NCBI RefSeq assembly: GCF_025449215.1
Contig: NZ_CP104900.1
Span: 2,294,001 to 2,358,000, forward strand
From: Shewanella seohaensis
GTDB lineage: Bacteria; Pseudomonadota; Gammaproteobacteria; Enterobacterales; Shewanellaceae
Length of the DNA: 64,000 bases
Reading direction: 5' to 3'
Below the pieces are notes generated by a model. The model had not been told where the DNA came from. It saw only the letters and a program-made list of their open reading frames with translations, and made no database searches. The position numbers were made by a program, and so were the translations under genes. Positions 36,315-45,015 of this stretch are shown here, one piece after another. Position 1 is the stretch's first letter. Every line of letters starts with the position of its first letter.

Positions 36315-36779
36315 TTAAAAACGCACGAATTTTTGTTTGTCTTCCTCGGTGGCGCCTTCTTTACATTCTCCGCGAATTTCGCCACGTCCCGATTCAATAT
36401 TTCGACTCAACTCGAAATAACCCTCGCGGCAATATCCTGTCATTTCTAAGGTTTTATCTAATCCCAGCTCGACTTGTTTGCCCCAAATCTCGAGTGAGTC
36501 GGCCTGCTCTTTGCGGCTACGACGTTGCTCTCTAGGATCTTGGGCGACTTGGCGCATGCGTTCTTCGTGGGGGAAGGGGCGCTCAGCATTATCCTTTTTC
36601 GATTTGTCTTCGGCTAAACCGGCTTGATAGGTAAAGAGTTTCAGGCCATCGGCGCGGATATCTGTGGTGAGCTTATCTTTAAACTTACCCGCAAATTCAG
36701 CGGGATCTATCGGGGCGCTGCTACAGGCGAGTAGGGTAAAGCAGCTCAGCAGTGTCAGACTTAACGATCTTAATGGCAT
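36315..36779 (-). CDS. Predicted lipoprotein of unknown function
   Basis: From the ATG at 36779 the protein is about 154 residues: MPLRSLSLTLLSCFTLLAC-SSAP is a typical lipoprotein signal peptide with lipobox LLAC. The mature part is charged (EDKSKKDNAERPFPHEERMR, DPREQRRSRKEQADS) and has two further cysteines (GYCREGYF, GECKEG). An in-frame start at 36806 is possible. No family is recognised. It is divergent from the ECF-type permease gene. Confidence 0.7.
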   Translation of the reverse strand: MPLRSLSLTLLSCFTLLACSSAPIDPAEFAGKFKDKLTTDIRADGLKLFTYQAGLAEDKSKKDNAERPFPHEERMRQVAQDPREQRRSRKEQADSLEIWGKQVELGLDKTLEMTGYCREGYFELSRNIESGRGEIRGECKEGATEEDKQKFVRF

Positions 36780-36862
36780 ATGAGGGATTACTCTCAGGTG
36801 ATTCACTTATCGAAGAATACCTTAATATGCCGCGAAATATCATGCAATTATGGGTTTTATTC

Positions 36863-36888
36863 GCGATATACTCACTCTCGTATATCGC
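36863..36888. promoter_or_regulatory. Palindrome between lipoprotein and ECF-permease genes
   Basis: Perfect 9-bp arms GCGATATAC and GTATATCGC separated by 8 bases. It lies 55 bp upstream of the permease start and 84 bp upstream of the lipoprotein start, a plausible shared operator. The regulator is unknown. Confidence 0.6.
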
Positions 36889-36942
36889 TTATCTTTACCG
36901 CTTTAGCACGCCGAATGGCGCTGTACCGAGGGAGCCTTACTC

Positions 36943-37632
36943 ATGTTGGACTTTTGGGCGAATCGTTTTGCACAAATCGAATGGGATATCAGCCCATTGC
37001 AGTGCCTGAGTTTGTTGCTGCTGGGACTGTGGATTTATGCCATCTGGCCCAAGGAAGAGTTACAACAGGTACTGAAGGACAAAGGCCTACAATGGCGACT
37101 GTTACTGACCTTGATTGCGGTGAATACCCTATGGTTGCTCAATGCCAGTATTCAAGTGGGATTGCATTTACACTTTTTAGGCATAGTCACTTGCCTACTG
37201 ATGTTTGGTTGGCGTTTAGCCACGGTTGCCTTGCTGCTACCGAGCGCTTTTTTCAGTGTCTTTGTGTTAAAGCAGCCTGCCGAGTTTGGTGCCTTTAGCC
37301 TGTTTGCGATTGCGATTCCGCTGTTCTGCGCCTTTATTCTCTACAGCCGTAGTTATCATTTGTTTCCTAAGCATATTTTTGTTTTTATTTTTGTCGGCGC
37401 TTTTATTAATGCTGGCTTGTCGACGGTTTTTCATCAATTCAGTTGGGCATTCTGGCTGTGGTGGTCAATGGATTATGACTGGGGCGTGTTGATTGATAAC
37501 TATCTGATGTTAATCCCGCTATTAGCGTTCCCCGAAGCGCTGCTCAATGGCATGGCGGTGACGCTTTTGGTGGTATACCAACCCCAGTGGTTGTTTGACT
37601 ATTCCGATCGCGAATATCTTTGGCGTAAATAA
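36943..37632 (+). CDS. Energy-coupling factor-type permease, CbiM-like
   Basis: A 229-residue polytopic membrane protein with about seven hydrophobic segments (LSLLLLGLWIYAIWP, LLLTLIAVNTLWLL, IVTCLLMFGWRLATVALLLPSAF, and later ones). The C-terminal LIPLLAFPEALLNGMAVTLLVVYQPQWL resembles the CbiM substrate-capture protein of cobalt/nickel ECF transporters, as such Shewanella proteins are often annotated. No CbiN, Q or O partner gene is nearby and the N-terminal metal-binding MHI motif of true CbiM is absent, so its substrate is open. Confidence 0.6.
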   Translation: MLDFWANRFAQIEWDISPLQCLSLLLLGLWIYAIWPKEELQQVLKDKGLQWRLLLTLIAVNTLWLLNASIQVGLHLHFLGIVTCLLMFGWRLATVALLLPSAFFSVFVLKQPAEFGAFSLFAIAIPLFCAFILYSRSYHLFPKHIFVFIFVGAFINAGLSTVFHQFSWAFWLWWSMDYDWGVLIDNYLMLIPLLAFPEALLNGMAVTLLVVYQPQWLFDYSDREYLWRK

Positions 37633-37660
37633 ACGTGGTGCCTGTAAAGCAAGAGGAAAA

Positions 37661-37688
37661 TAAAAAGCGCGCCATAAGGCGCGCATTT
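37661..37688. terminator. Terminator between ECF-permease and glutaredoxin genes
   Basis: Perfect stem GCGCGCC / GGCGCGC with a 4-base loop; on the minus strand a T5 run follows. It lies between convergent genes. Confidence 0.8.
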
Positions 37689-37691
37689 CAC

Positions 37692-38048
37692 TTAGGCAAA
37701 GCGTTGATCTAAGTAATTAATAATTTCTTTCGATTCATACAGCCATTGCACTTGACCATTTTCTTCGATGCGTAAACAAGGAACCTGTTGTTTACCACCC
37801 TTTGCGATGAGCTCATCTTTGTGCGGGGATTGTTTTGCATCAACCGTTTGAATATTCAGTCCTTGACGACGCATGGCGCGGCGCACTTTTACGCAGAAAG
37901 GGCAGGCATTGTACTGATATAAGGCCAGTGCTTGGGTCTGGGCGTCAATCCGTTGTTGTTCTGCCTGTGGGCGCTTGCGCTTCTTTGGAGTGAACACAAA
38001 GTTCAGTAACAAAATGATCCGACCTAAAATCCAGCGAATAATAAACAT
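37692..38048 (-). CDS. Membrane-anchored glutaredoxin-like protein
   Basis: A 118-residue protein with an N-terminal hydrophobic anchor (MFIIRWILGRIILLLNFVF), a basic stretch (KKRKRPQ) and a glutaredoxin/GST-N fold: LYQYNACPFCVKVRRAM with redox CPFC, cis-Pro loop QQVPCL and the C-terminal LYESKEIINYL. It probably acts as a thiol oxidoreductase at the cytoplasmic face of the inner membrane. Confidence 0.85.
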   Translation of the reverse strand: MFIIRWILGRIILLLNFVFTPKKRKRPQAEQQRIDAQTQALALYQYNACPFCVKVRRAMRRQGLNIQTVDAKQSPHKDELIAKGGKQQVPCLRIEENGQVQWLYESKEIINYLDQRFA

Positions 38049-38224
38049 AATTACCTCGAATAAAGTGTGTTAGCGCGCCGCAGTATGGGTGGTGCAAAAG
38101 GACATTTCGTTGTCGAAAAGACTTGGCGAAATGTGATTCCGCTCGCACAAAGCCGCAGAGTGTAACCTAAGGGATGCGTGAGGCCAAGCAATTGAGAGTG
38201 AGGCTGTTTGTCGACTTGCGGTAT

Positions 38225-38254
38225 AAAAACGCCCAGTGGGCACTGGGCGTTTTA
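38225..38254 (-). terminator. Terminator of the DUF748 gene
   Basis: AAAACGCCCAGTG / CACTGGGCGTTTT nearly perfect stem, T-rich on the minus strand, 28 bases beyond the stop at 38282. Confidence 0.85.
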
Positions 38255-38281
38255 TTATTCATGTTTTGATATTGGTGAGTA

Positions 38282-41200
38282 TTAGTTCGCGTCGATGCTC
38301 ATATTCACCTGCGCCGCATCTTGGTTCAAGGTCACGCGGCTCTCGAGTAGGAAAATCCGCTCTGGCGCGATCCCTTTACTGTCGACAAGATAGGCCTTCA
38401 CCGACTTCGCCCTCTCTTGGGCTAAATCACCAAGCATACCTTGGCTGACGTTTTGCGCTTTTTCTGTGAGGTTATACAGGGCGATGTGCCAACGGGTGGT
38501 GAGTTCCTCTTTGCTGAGTGGTGCATCTTTGGTCTCGGCAATAATAGTGTCTTTCACATCATCCGGATTGGTTTTGACTTCCTGCTCGTACAGTTTGACC
38601 AGAGCATCGGCCAGTGGACCTTCGGTTGGGAATTGGCTCGGACTGAGATCCGCGGGTAATTCTGTCAGTGGCAGATTGGCTAGTGTGGCCAGCTTACGCT
38701 TCATCATACGCTCGGCAATCGCTTGGCTATCCTTGACGGCATCCACGCTACCCTCGAGGCTCAACTTGAGCATTGGGCGATCGTCTAAGCCTTTAGCGAG
38801 TTTATCTAAGCTTTCCTGCTCATGTGGACTGAGTACAAATTGCCCTGGATTGAAGGGGATTTTATCCAAGGTTTCATCGGAGCCCACCAGACCCGCAAGG
38901 AAAGAGAAGGGCGCAGTTACGGCCTTAGTGATCACATTGGTGATGGCCGTCATGATAATACCGCCGACACTAAAGCTGGGTGAGTCTAAGTCGCCGGAGA
39001 CTTCCATACCAAGGTCAATCACGCCGTGGCGGTCCTGCAACAGGGCAATCGCTAATGTCACCGGTAAACTGGTGGCTAAGTCACTGTTGCTGCGTTTACC
39101 CAGTTTGAGCTGATCAATCACTAGGTGGTTGCTGCCCTTGAGTTGGTTTTGCTCCAGTTTGTAGTTAAGTGCTAAGGATAATTGCCCTTTATCGATGTAA
39201 TAGCCTGCATAGGTGCCTGAATAAGGATTCACTGAGGTTAGCTCGACACTCTTAAACACTAGGTCTAAGTCAAGATAAGGCTTATCCAGCAGTGGGTTAA
39301 TATCCCCTTTTAGGGTCACTGGCGCATAACGGTCAATTTTACCCTTAATATCGACCGATGCCTTAGTGCCGGGTTTAGAGGATAAGTGACTGATATTGCC
39401 TTCAAGCTGCTCAATGCCTGAGGCAAAGTTAGGCGTGAGGGAGTTATCGGCGAAAAACGCCGAGCCTTGGTTAAAGCTGATTTTCTGAATATCTAAGCTT
39501 AACTCGGGCTGCTTCGCCGTTGCATCGGGGCTGCTCTGCGGCTTAGCCACTGTCTTTGCCGTTGACGCAGTAGTCTTAGCTGCGTCGGTCGCAGGCGTTT
39601 CAACTATCAGATTACTGATATTGGTCGTGCGATCCTTAGCGATAACCACTTTAGCGTAGGGCTGATCAAAGCTTAAATGATCGATATTAATTTTATTCAG
39701 CTGTTGGTCAAAATCGAGCTGATTAATATGCATTTTTTGCCATTTAACCAAGGGCGCTTTGCGAATGTTGTCGAGGATACTCAGCTCATCCAGCTCAACA
39801 CTGCCTTGATAAATCGCCTTACCTTTGCCATCGGCGTTTAGCTTACCCTCACTGCTGAATAGGCCGCTGCTGAGCTGCATATTCACATAGGGCGCAAGGT
39901 AGGGTTGGAATTGGGCTAAGGCGAGCTGCTCGACTTTCAGGTTTGCACTAATGGCTTCGCCTGGCACATCGACCTGCCCTTGGGAGAGGAAGCGCCCTTT
40001 GTCATTCAGACCAAAGGAAAGTTCGTAGTCGATGGGTGCCTTTAAATCACTCACAATGGCTTGTGTTGCAAAATTAAGGGGATAAACACGCCATTGCTGT
40101 GGGGTTTGGGTGAGTTTATGTTCCTCAAGGTGAATATCGTAGTTTTCGATACTCAGCCCGCCCAGAGTCACTAACCAAGCATCTTGCTGTTCAGTGGCGC
40201 TCTTTTCCGAGATCGTTTGGGAAGGCGATGCGGCTGACGTGTTCGTTTCTGCTGGCGCTTCTGCTGTTTGCGATTCAGCAGGCGAGTTCGGCGTTGCGGT
40301 ATCTGGGCTGGCAGCCATAGATTTTGGCATTAACAGCTGCGCTAAATCGATGCCTTGTTCGTCCAGCTTGGCTTTAAGGCTTAAACCTTCACTGTGGATT
40401 TGCTTAATGTCGACGAGCTGCTTGGCAAGGTTGAGGTTAATTCCATCAATCGCCAGCAAGGGTAAGGCGATAACGGACTGGTCACCGTTGAGTAAATCAA
40501 CTTTCTCTACAATCACTTGGCCGCGATCGGCCGTGAGTTGTACGTTTCCATCCGCTGGCAACTCAACTTGGTAATGACTGTTGATACTGAGTTCACCCGC
40601 TGCCAGTTTTACCTTGAATCGCTCAGCAACAAATGGCCAGAAGGGGGCGAGTTGCAGTTTTGCGAGCTGTACATCCCCGACAAGTTTAAAGGGGAAAAGC
40701 TGGAATTGTCCGGCAAGGCTGACTTCACCCGCATGGGCATCCTGTAGCTGGGCGACAAATTGGTTGTGCAGGATGCTCGGAGGATTTGATGCCGTGTTGG
40801 CCTGAGCCGTAGGCGCAGCCGTTGCAGGCTTATTCTGAGATTGAGTCGGTTGACTATTTGCAGGACTAGTGGGTTTGGCCGTCATCAAATACTCAGTATC
40901 TAACTGACTGAGTTTGAAATTGATATTGGGATAATCAACCAAAGCATGGGTGATGTTATCCTCAAATTTGACCTTACCCGCCGTTAAGCTGAATTCACCT
41001 AATATTACTCGCAGTGGGCGGGTATTTTCAGTGGTGGTTTCTGGCTCATTCGGGGTTTTCGCCTGATTAAGCCGAGTCAGGATGTCGTCAAAATTGAACT
41101 GAGTTGTCCCTTGAGATTGAAAACGGCTGACATTGGCGAAGGGACCTTGCAGCTGGATATGGTCAATCACCAAGGCTTGATTAAACACGGATTGCCAGAA

Positions 41201-41500
41201 GTTCACTTCAAATTGAAGTTGAGATAATCCCGCAAAGGCTTGATTGTCTTTCTCTTTAACTTCGAACTGTTCGATATTGACTCTATAGGTAAAAGGATTA
41301 ATTCGCAGATCCTGTAATGTCACAGGACGGCCCAAGACTTCGGTAAGCTTCTCTGGGGCGAAAGACACTACGGCCTTGGGAAGTACCAGTCCAAGGATAA
41401 TCAGGTAACTTAAGTAGGTTATCGCTAAATAGGCGAGAATTCGTTGGTATCGTGGGCGGCTAAAGAACGCGAGTTTTAACCGTGATAGCTGAGTCAACAT
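38282..41500 (-). CDS. Large DUF748/AsmA-like envelope protein
   Basis: A 1072-residue protein anchored by a helix at about residues 22-45 (LAYLAITYLSYLIILGLVL), followed by a very long periplasmic region of repeated beta-strands (LQDLRINPFTYRVNIEQFEV; GELSINSHYQVELPADGNV; LDLDLVFKSVELTSVNPYSGTYAG) typical of DUF748/AsmA-like proteins. Ala/Thr/Pro-rich linkers occur near 210-240, 395-440 and 640-665. The end (SVKAYLVDSKGIAPERIFLLESRVT) resembles an OmpA-like peptidoglycan-binding end. AsmA relatives are proposed to bridge lipids between membranes. Monocistronic, with its own terminator. Confidence 0.82.
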   Translation of the reverse strand: MLTQLSRLKLAFFSRPRYQRILAYLAITYLSYLIILGLVLPKAVVSFAPEKLTEVLGRPVTLQDLRINPFTYRVNIEQFEVKEKDNQAFAGLSQLQFEVNFWQSVFNQALVIDHIQLQGPFANVSRFQSQGTTQFNFDDILTRLNQAKTPNEPETTTENTRPLRVILGEFSLTAGKVKFEDNITHALVDYPNINFKLSQLDTEYLMTAKPTSPANSQPTQSQNKPATAAPTAQANTASNPPSILHNQFVAQLQDAHAGEVSLAGQFQLFPFKLVGDVQLAKLQLAPFWPFVAERFKVKLAAGELSINSHYQVELPADGNVQLTADRGQVIVEKVDLLNGDQSVIALPLLAIDGINLNLAKQLVDIKQIHSEGLSLKAKLDEQGIDLAQLLMPKSMAASPDTATPNSPAESQTAEAPAETNTSAASPSQTISEKSATEQQDAWLVTLGGLSIENYDIHLEEHKLTQTPQQWRVYPLNFATQAIVSDLKAPIDYELSFGLNDKGRFLSQGQVDVPGEAISANLKVEQLALAQFQPYLAPYVNMQLSSGLFSSEGKLNADGKGKAIYQGSVELDELSILDNIRKAPLVKWQKMHINQLDFDQQLNKINIDHLSFDQPYAKVVIAKDRTTNISNLIVETPATDAAKTTASTAKTVAKPQSSPDATAKQPELSLDIQKISFNQGSAFFADNSLTPNFASGIEQLEGNISHLSSKPGTKASVDIKGKIDRYAPVTLKGDINPLLDKPYLDLDLVFKSVELTSVNPYSGTYAGYYIDKGQLSLALNYKLEQNQLKGSNHLVIDQLKLGKRSNSDLATSLPVTLAIALLQDRHGVIDLGMEVSGDLDSPSFSVGGIIMTAITNVITKAVTAPFSFLAGLVGSDETLDKIPFNPGQFVLSPHEQESLDKLAKGLDDRPMLKLSLEGSVDAVKDSQAIAERMMKRKLATLANLPLTELPADLSPSQFPTEGPLADALVKLYEQEVKTNPDDVKDTIIAETKDAPLSKEELTTRWHIALYNLTEKAQNVSQGMLGDLAQERAKSVKAYLVDSKGIAPERIFLLESRVTLNQDAAQVNMSIDAN

Positions 41501-41767
41501 AGTGAGATTAAGGCTCCAATACGCACGCTGGCGCGAAATCTATCAATTAATGCGGCTATTCTAGCGAATAATGCTTAAGTGTGCATGGTTTGTTTTGATT
41601 TTTCCCAATAAAATCTGAGCATTACCTTGCGATAACCCATTTATGTGATAAGCGATATTAAGTGATAACCCGAGATTCACAGGGGCAACATTTTTGTGCC
41701 GCTCAACTTTGGCTGACAAGTTTCGCCCCATATCAATAATCAGAAGACGTTCGAACCCAATACTCTG

Positions 41768-42148
41768 TTATACCGAGAGATAACTTATCGCCGCGATAAT
41801 GGCACCCTGTGGATCTTTTATCCAACAAAAACGACCTACTTTGGGAATATCCTCTGGGCCAAAGAGAATGTCACCACCAAGCTTTTTGGCATTAATTGCC
41901 ACTATATCGACATCGGCGACTGTGACATAACCGGTCCAATGGCAAGGCAATGCGGGGATAAGATTATCTGTGATCCCACCGATGCCTACACCTTGGTTTT
42001 CAATGAGATGATACTGACCATGGGGCATTTTGACCGTTCTAAACTGCCAACCAAACACTTCGCCATAAAAGCGCATGGCTTCTTCGGAATCGTGGGTACT
42101 GAGTTCATGCCAACCTAAGGCACCAGCGGTATTAAATGCAGAGTCCAT
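41768..42148 (-). CDS. VOC family (glyoxalase-like) protein
   Basis: A VOC-fold protein of about 126 residues from ATG 42148 (AGGGATG six bases before), longer frame to 42202 being less likely. Paired beta-alpha-beta motifs: LGWHELSTHDSEEAMRFYGEVFGWQF and YVTVADVDIVAINAKKLGGDILFGPEDIP, ending with WIKDPQGAIIAAIS. Metal-binding residues may be partly present. Reaction unknown. Confidence 0.8.
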   Translation of the reverse strand: MDSAFNTAGALGWHELSTHDSEEAMRFYGEVFGWQFRTVKMPHGQYHLIENQGVGIGGITDNLIPALPCHWTGYVTVADVDIVAINAKKLGGDILFGPEDIPKVGRFCWIKDPQGAIIAAISYLSV

Positions 42149-42500
42149 AAGCGCATCCCTTATGTTTTGAGTAATTGAGCAAACGGGTGAAGTAATAGCC
42201 ACCTTGAGTGTAGACGATGCTTTTCAATAATTCCTAAGCGCCTTGAGAAATGTGCAATTATTTTTGTCTAATAATCATTAAACTAAGTTAATGTTAATTA
42301 ATGAAATAACCTCATTCGCTTCGCTCATCATTATCTAAGTAACGCCGGTTCGGTACCGCTTGAGTTAGCTGGTTTTTCGCGATGTTTTATTGGCCTTTGG
42401 CTACGCTTCGCAACTCTTTTCAGCATTAGACCTGCATCCCCTTCGCTTGCTAAACTAGCGCCATTTGCAATCGCATCGATAGCTTAAGAGGGGAGTAAGA
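42149..42500. other. Divergent spacer with no recognised feature
   Basis: Promoters for the VOC gene and the DUF445 gene must lie here. The stretch 42300-42480 has CTTCGC-rich segments that look like decayed repeat sequence, but I cannot support a specific element. Confidence 0.4.
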
Positions 42501-43205
42501 TTGAATAAGAGTTTAGTGACAAATGTGTTAGCGGCCATTTGTGTGATTTTGGGATACACATTGAGCTTACCCATTCTGTTTAATGTGGGTTTGTTTGCCC
42601 TATCTGGCGCCATAACTAACTGGCTTGCGGTGTATATGCTGTTTGAGAAGGTCCCAGGTTTATATGGTTCTGGCGTGGTGCCATCGCGTTTTGAAGAGTT
42701 CAAAGCGGGGATTGCACATCTTATGATGAAGCAGTTCTTCACCACAGAGAATATTGACCGTTTTCTGTCGGAAAAAGAGGGTATTAGCCAAATCGATTTG
42801 GCGCCAGTGATTGATAAAGTCGACTTAGCACCTTCTTTCGATGCCTTAGTTAACACTGTGGCACAATCTTCCTTCGGTGGCATGTTATCCATGTTTGGCG
42901 GCACAGAGGCGTTAATGCCGTTAAAGGAACCCTTTATCGAGAAAATGAAAGCCTCTTTGGTGGAAATGTCCGAGAGTGAACAGTTCCGCAACTTATTGAA
43001 ACAAGAGATTGAACAGCCGAGTGTGATGGCCGATCTGCAAACGAAGATCGCCAATATCGTTGAACAACGCCTGAATGAATTAACGCCGCAAATGGTTAAA
43101 CAAATCGTGCAGGAGATGATCCAGACACATTTAGGTTGGTTGGTCGTGTGGGGCGGGGTATTTGGTGGCGCCATCGGACTTGTCGCCGCCTTAGTACAAG
43201 GTTAA
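42501..43205 (+). CDS. DUF445 family membrane protein
   Basis: A 234-residue protein with N-terminal helices (LVTNVLAAICVILGYTLSL; GLFALSGAITNWLAVYMLFE), a conserved DUF445 start (GAITNWLAVYMLFEKVPGLYGSGVVP), a helical cytoplasmic middle and a C-terminal membrane helix (LVVWGGVFGGAIGLVAALVQG). Start is TTG at 42501 with GGGGAG upstream. Function is unknown. Confidence 0.83.
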   Translation: MNKSLVTNVLAAICVILGYTLSLPILFNVGLFALSGAITNWLAVYMLFEKVPGLYGSGVVPSRFEEFKAGIAHLMMKQFFTTENIDRFLSEKEGISQIDLAPVIDKVDLAPSFDALVNTVAQSSFGGMLSMFGGTEALMPLKEPFIEKMKASLVEMSESEQFRNLLKQEIEQPSVMADLQTKIANIVEQRLNELTPQMVKQIVQEMIQTHLGWLVVWGGVFGGAIGLVAALVQG

Positions 43206-43225
43206 TCTGGCAATAGCCAGCATAC

Positions 43226-43251
43226 TAAAGGGAGCATTGGCTCCCTTTTTT
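43226..43251 (+). terminator. Terminator after the DUF445 gene
   Basis: AAGGGAGC / GCTCCCTT stem with a short loop and T6. Confidence 0.9.
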
Positions 43252-43280
43252 AGTTTGATTAATCATGAGCAGGGAACGTT

Positions 43281-43627
43281 ATGGACCATCACAGTATTAA
43301 TTATTTAGAAATCCCCACCACAGATATTGGCGGCTCCAAGGCCTTTTTTAATACGGTATTTGGTTGGCGCTTTGAAGATTACGGCCCGCAGTACAGCTGT
43401 TTTATTGATGCGGGGATCACGGGAGGGTTTTATCAAGCAGAGGTGAATTTTAACCTCGAAAAGGTTGCCCGCTCATCGTGTTGTACAGCAAGGACTTAGA
43501 ACAGACTCAAGCGGCGGTGAAGGCGGCGGGCGGTGTAATCAGTACGGCGATTTTCAGCTTTCCCGGTGGACGGCGTTTCCACTTTATCGAGCCTGCGGGC
43601 AACGAATATGCGGTCTGGTCAGAGTAA
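43281..43627 (+). pseudogene. VOC family protein, frameshifted
   Basis: The first frame from ATG 43281 (HSINYLEIPTTDIGGSKAFFNTVFGWRFEDYG) ends early; the second frame resumes with PLIVLYSKDLEQTQAAVKAAGG and FPGGRRFHFIEPAGNEYAVW, stopping at 43627. Adding one G to the GG at 43463-43464 joins them (NLEKGCPLIVLY) into about 115 residues, the normal single VOC domain. A sequencing undercall is likely. The DUF1289 gene overlaps the end by 20 bases. Confidence 0.82.
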
Positions 43628-43814
43628 TCACCTCGAACATCCCTGCGTACGAAATTGCTGCCTCGATCAGCAGGATATCTGCATGGGCTGCTTTAGGCAT
43701 TTGGATGAGATCTTAGCGTGGCGCACCATGACACAGGCGCAGCGCGATGATTGTTACTTGAGAATGGCTGAGCGAAAGGCGTTGTTCGAGGCCAAACGAA
43801 GCGCAAATCCTTAA
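43608..43814 (+). CDS. DUF1289 domain protein
   Basis: A 68-residue protein from ATG 43608 (MRSGQSNHLEHPCVRNCC). It carries the DUF1289 Cys signature C-x3-CC...CMGCFRHLDEILAWR, probably a metal or Fe-S site, followed by a short helical part. It overlaps the end of the VOC gene by 20 bases, suggesting translational coupling. Function unknown. Confidence 0.82.
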   Translation: MRSGQSNHLEHPCVRNCCLDQQDICMGCFRHLDEILAWRTMTQAQRDDCYLRMAERKALFEAKRSANP

Positions 43815-43912
43815 GTTGTAGGCGGTAAATTAAGGGTATCTTATTGTAACAGCTAGAAAAACGGCGCCCAGCAAATACACGTGTATAAAGCTAAAGCGCC
43901 GCTAGACTCGCG

Positions 43913-44803
43913 TTAGACAGGGTCGACCACAATGTGCTCAAGTTCGATGGCCGCAACGGCATGTAAAGCATCCATGGTTGCGCCCACTAAACTGATTTTC
44001 CCCTGTGATGATTCGACCAACACCGCACGGCGGATCTCGCCAAAATCACGGTTATGTCGAGTCAGATTCGATAAGGCCATCTGCATTGGCAGCATAGAAG
44101 GGTTAAACGCCGCGTTTTCAGCGTAGCGACCACAATAGGTTGCACCATCTGCCGTTTCTAATACGACGGCCGCGTAACTTTGGGTATAAGGTGCATAGCT
44201 TAACCCCGCATGATCTAACGCCTCAATCACCATAGGATCGCTGCTATCGAGGGCAAATTCGGTTTCATGCTTGACCAGCAAGGGCGACTGTACATTTAAG
44301 TCCTTTGGCCCAAATGCGTAGGGTAAGTAATAGGACAGTAAATGGCTGTCTTGCGATGGCAGATGGATCTTAATTTGGCCACCCTCGACGAGTTCGTTCA
44401 TAAACTGACGGCAATGACCACAGGGGCTGGCATTGACTATCATGTCGACAATTTGGCTCTCACCACTTAACCATGCGTGGCTGATGGCGCTTTGCTCCGC
44501 ATGCACTGAGTGAAACAGGGCCTCGCCGGGCAGTTCTAGGTTGGCGCCCATATAGATGTCGCCACTTTTGCCTTTGGCAATCGCTCCCACATAAAACTCG
44601 CTGATCGGCGGTTTTGCTAAGGCGGCGGCAATAGGCAGCAGTGCCAGTAACACTTCGGCTTCGGTCATTTTGCTGCTTTGGACTAACTCTGCCAGTTGCT
44701 GTGCATCAATATGTCCCGCAAAGTTTTGATGTAATAGGGGAATTAATGCGTCAGCCAATGGTGTTGGCAGCTGGGTTATGCTTCTGATAAATCTATCTTG
44801 CAT
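43913..44803 (-). CDS. cdd: Cytidine deaminase
   Basis: A 296-residue deaminase (E. coli 294) converting cytidine and deoxycytidine to the uridine forms for pyrimidine salvage. Zinc and catalytic motifs are HAEQ (catalytic Glu) and PCGHCRQ. The long form carries a second, inactive-looking domain (about residues 180-290) as in E. coli. The ATG has GGAG upstream. Confidence 0.93.
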   Translation of the reverse strand: MQDRFIRSITQLPTPLADALIPLLHQNFAGHIDAQQLAELVQSSKMTEAEVLLALLPIAAALAKPPISEFYVGAIAKGKSGDIYMGANLELPGEALFHSVHAEQSAISHAWLSGESQIVDMIVNASPCGHCRQFMNELVEGGQIKIHLPSQDSHLLSYYLPYAFGPKDLNVQSPLLVKHETEFALDSSDPMVIEALDHAGLSYAPYTQSYAAVVLETADGATYCGRYAENAAFNPSMLPMQMALSNLTRHNRDFGEIRRAVLVESSQGKISLVGATMDALHAVAAIELEHIVVDPV

Positions 44804-45015
44804 TTCCCGACTCCTTGTTTGTTAAGTTCATGGAAGAACATTCTAGTAATTTTGTTACGGTATAAATGCGAGTTAGTTCGCGTTTACACCTCAATTTAAC
44901 GCCAGATAGGTTACATCTGAAAGTAGTTATCACTGTCTGGCGTTAAATAACTGTCTTATTTGATAGAACTCTCTGCTTAGCAATTCACTATCGGTGTTGT
45001 AGCGTTCGCGTCGCT

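Noticed and set aside
42300..42480. Remnant of an insertion sequence
   Set aside because: Looks repeat-like in composition, but there are no terminal inverted repeats or transposase fragment.
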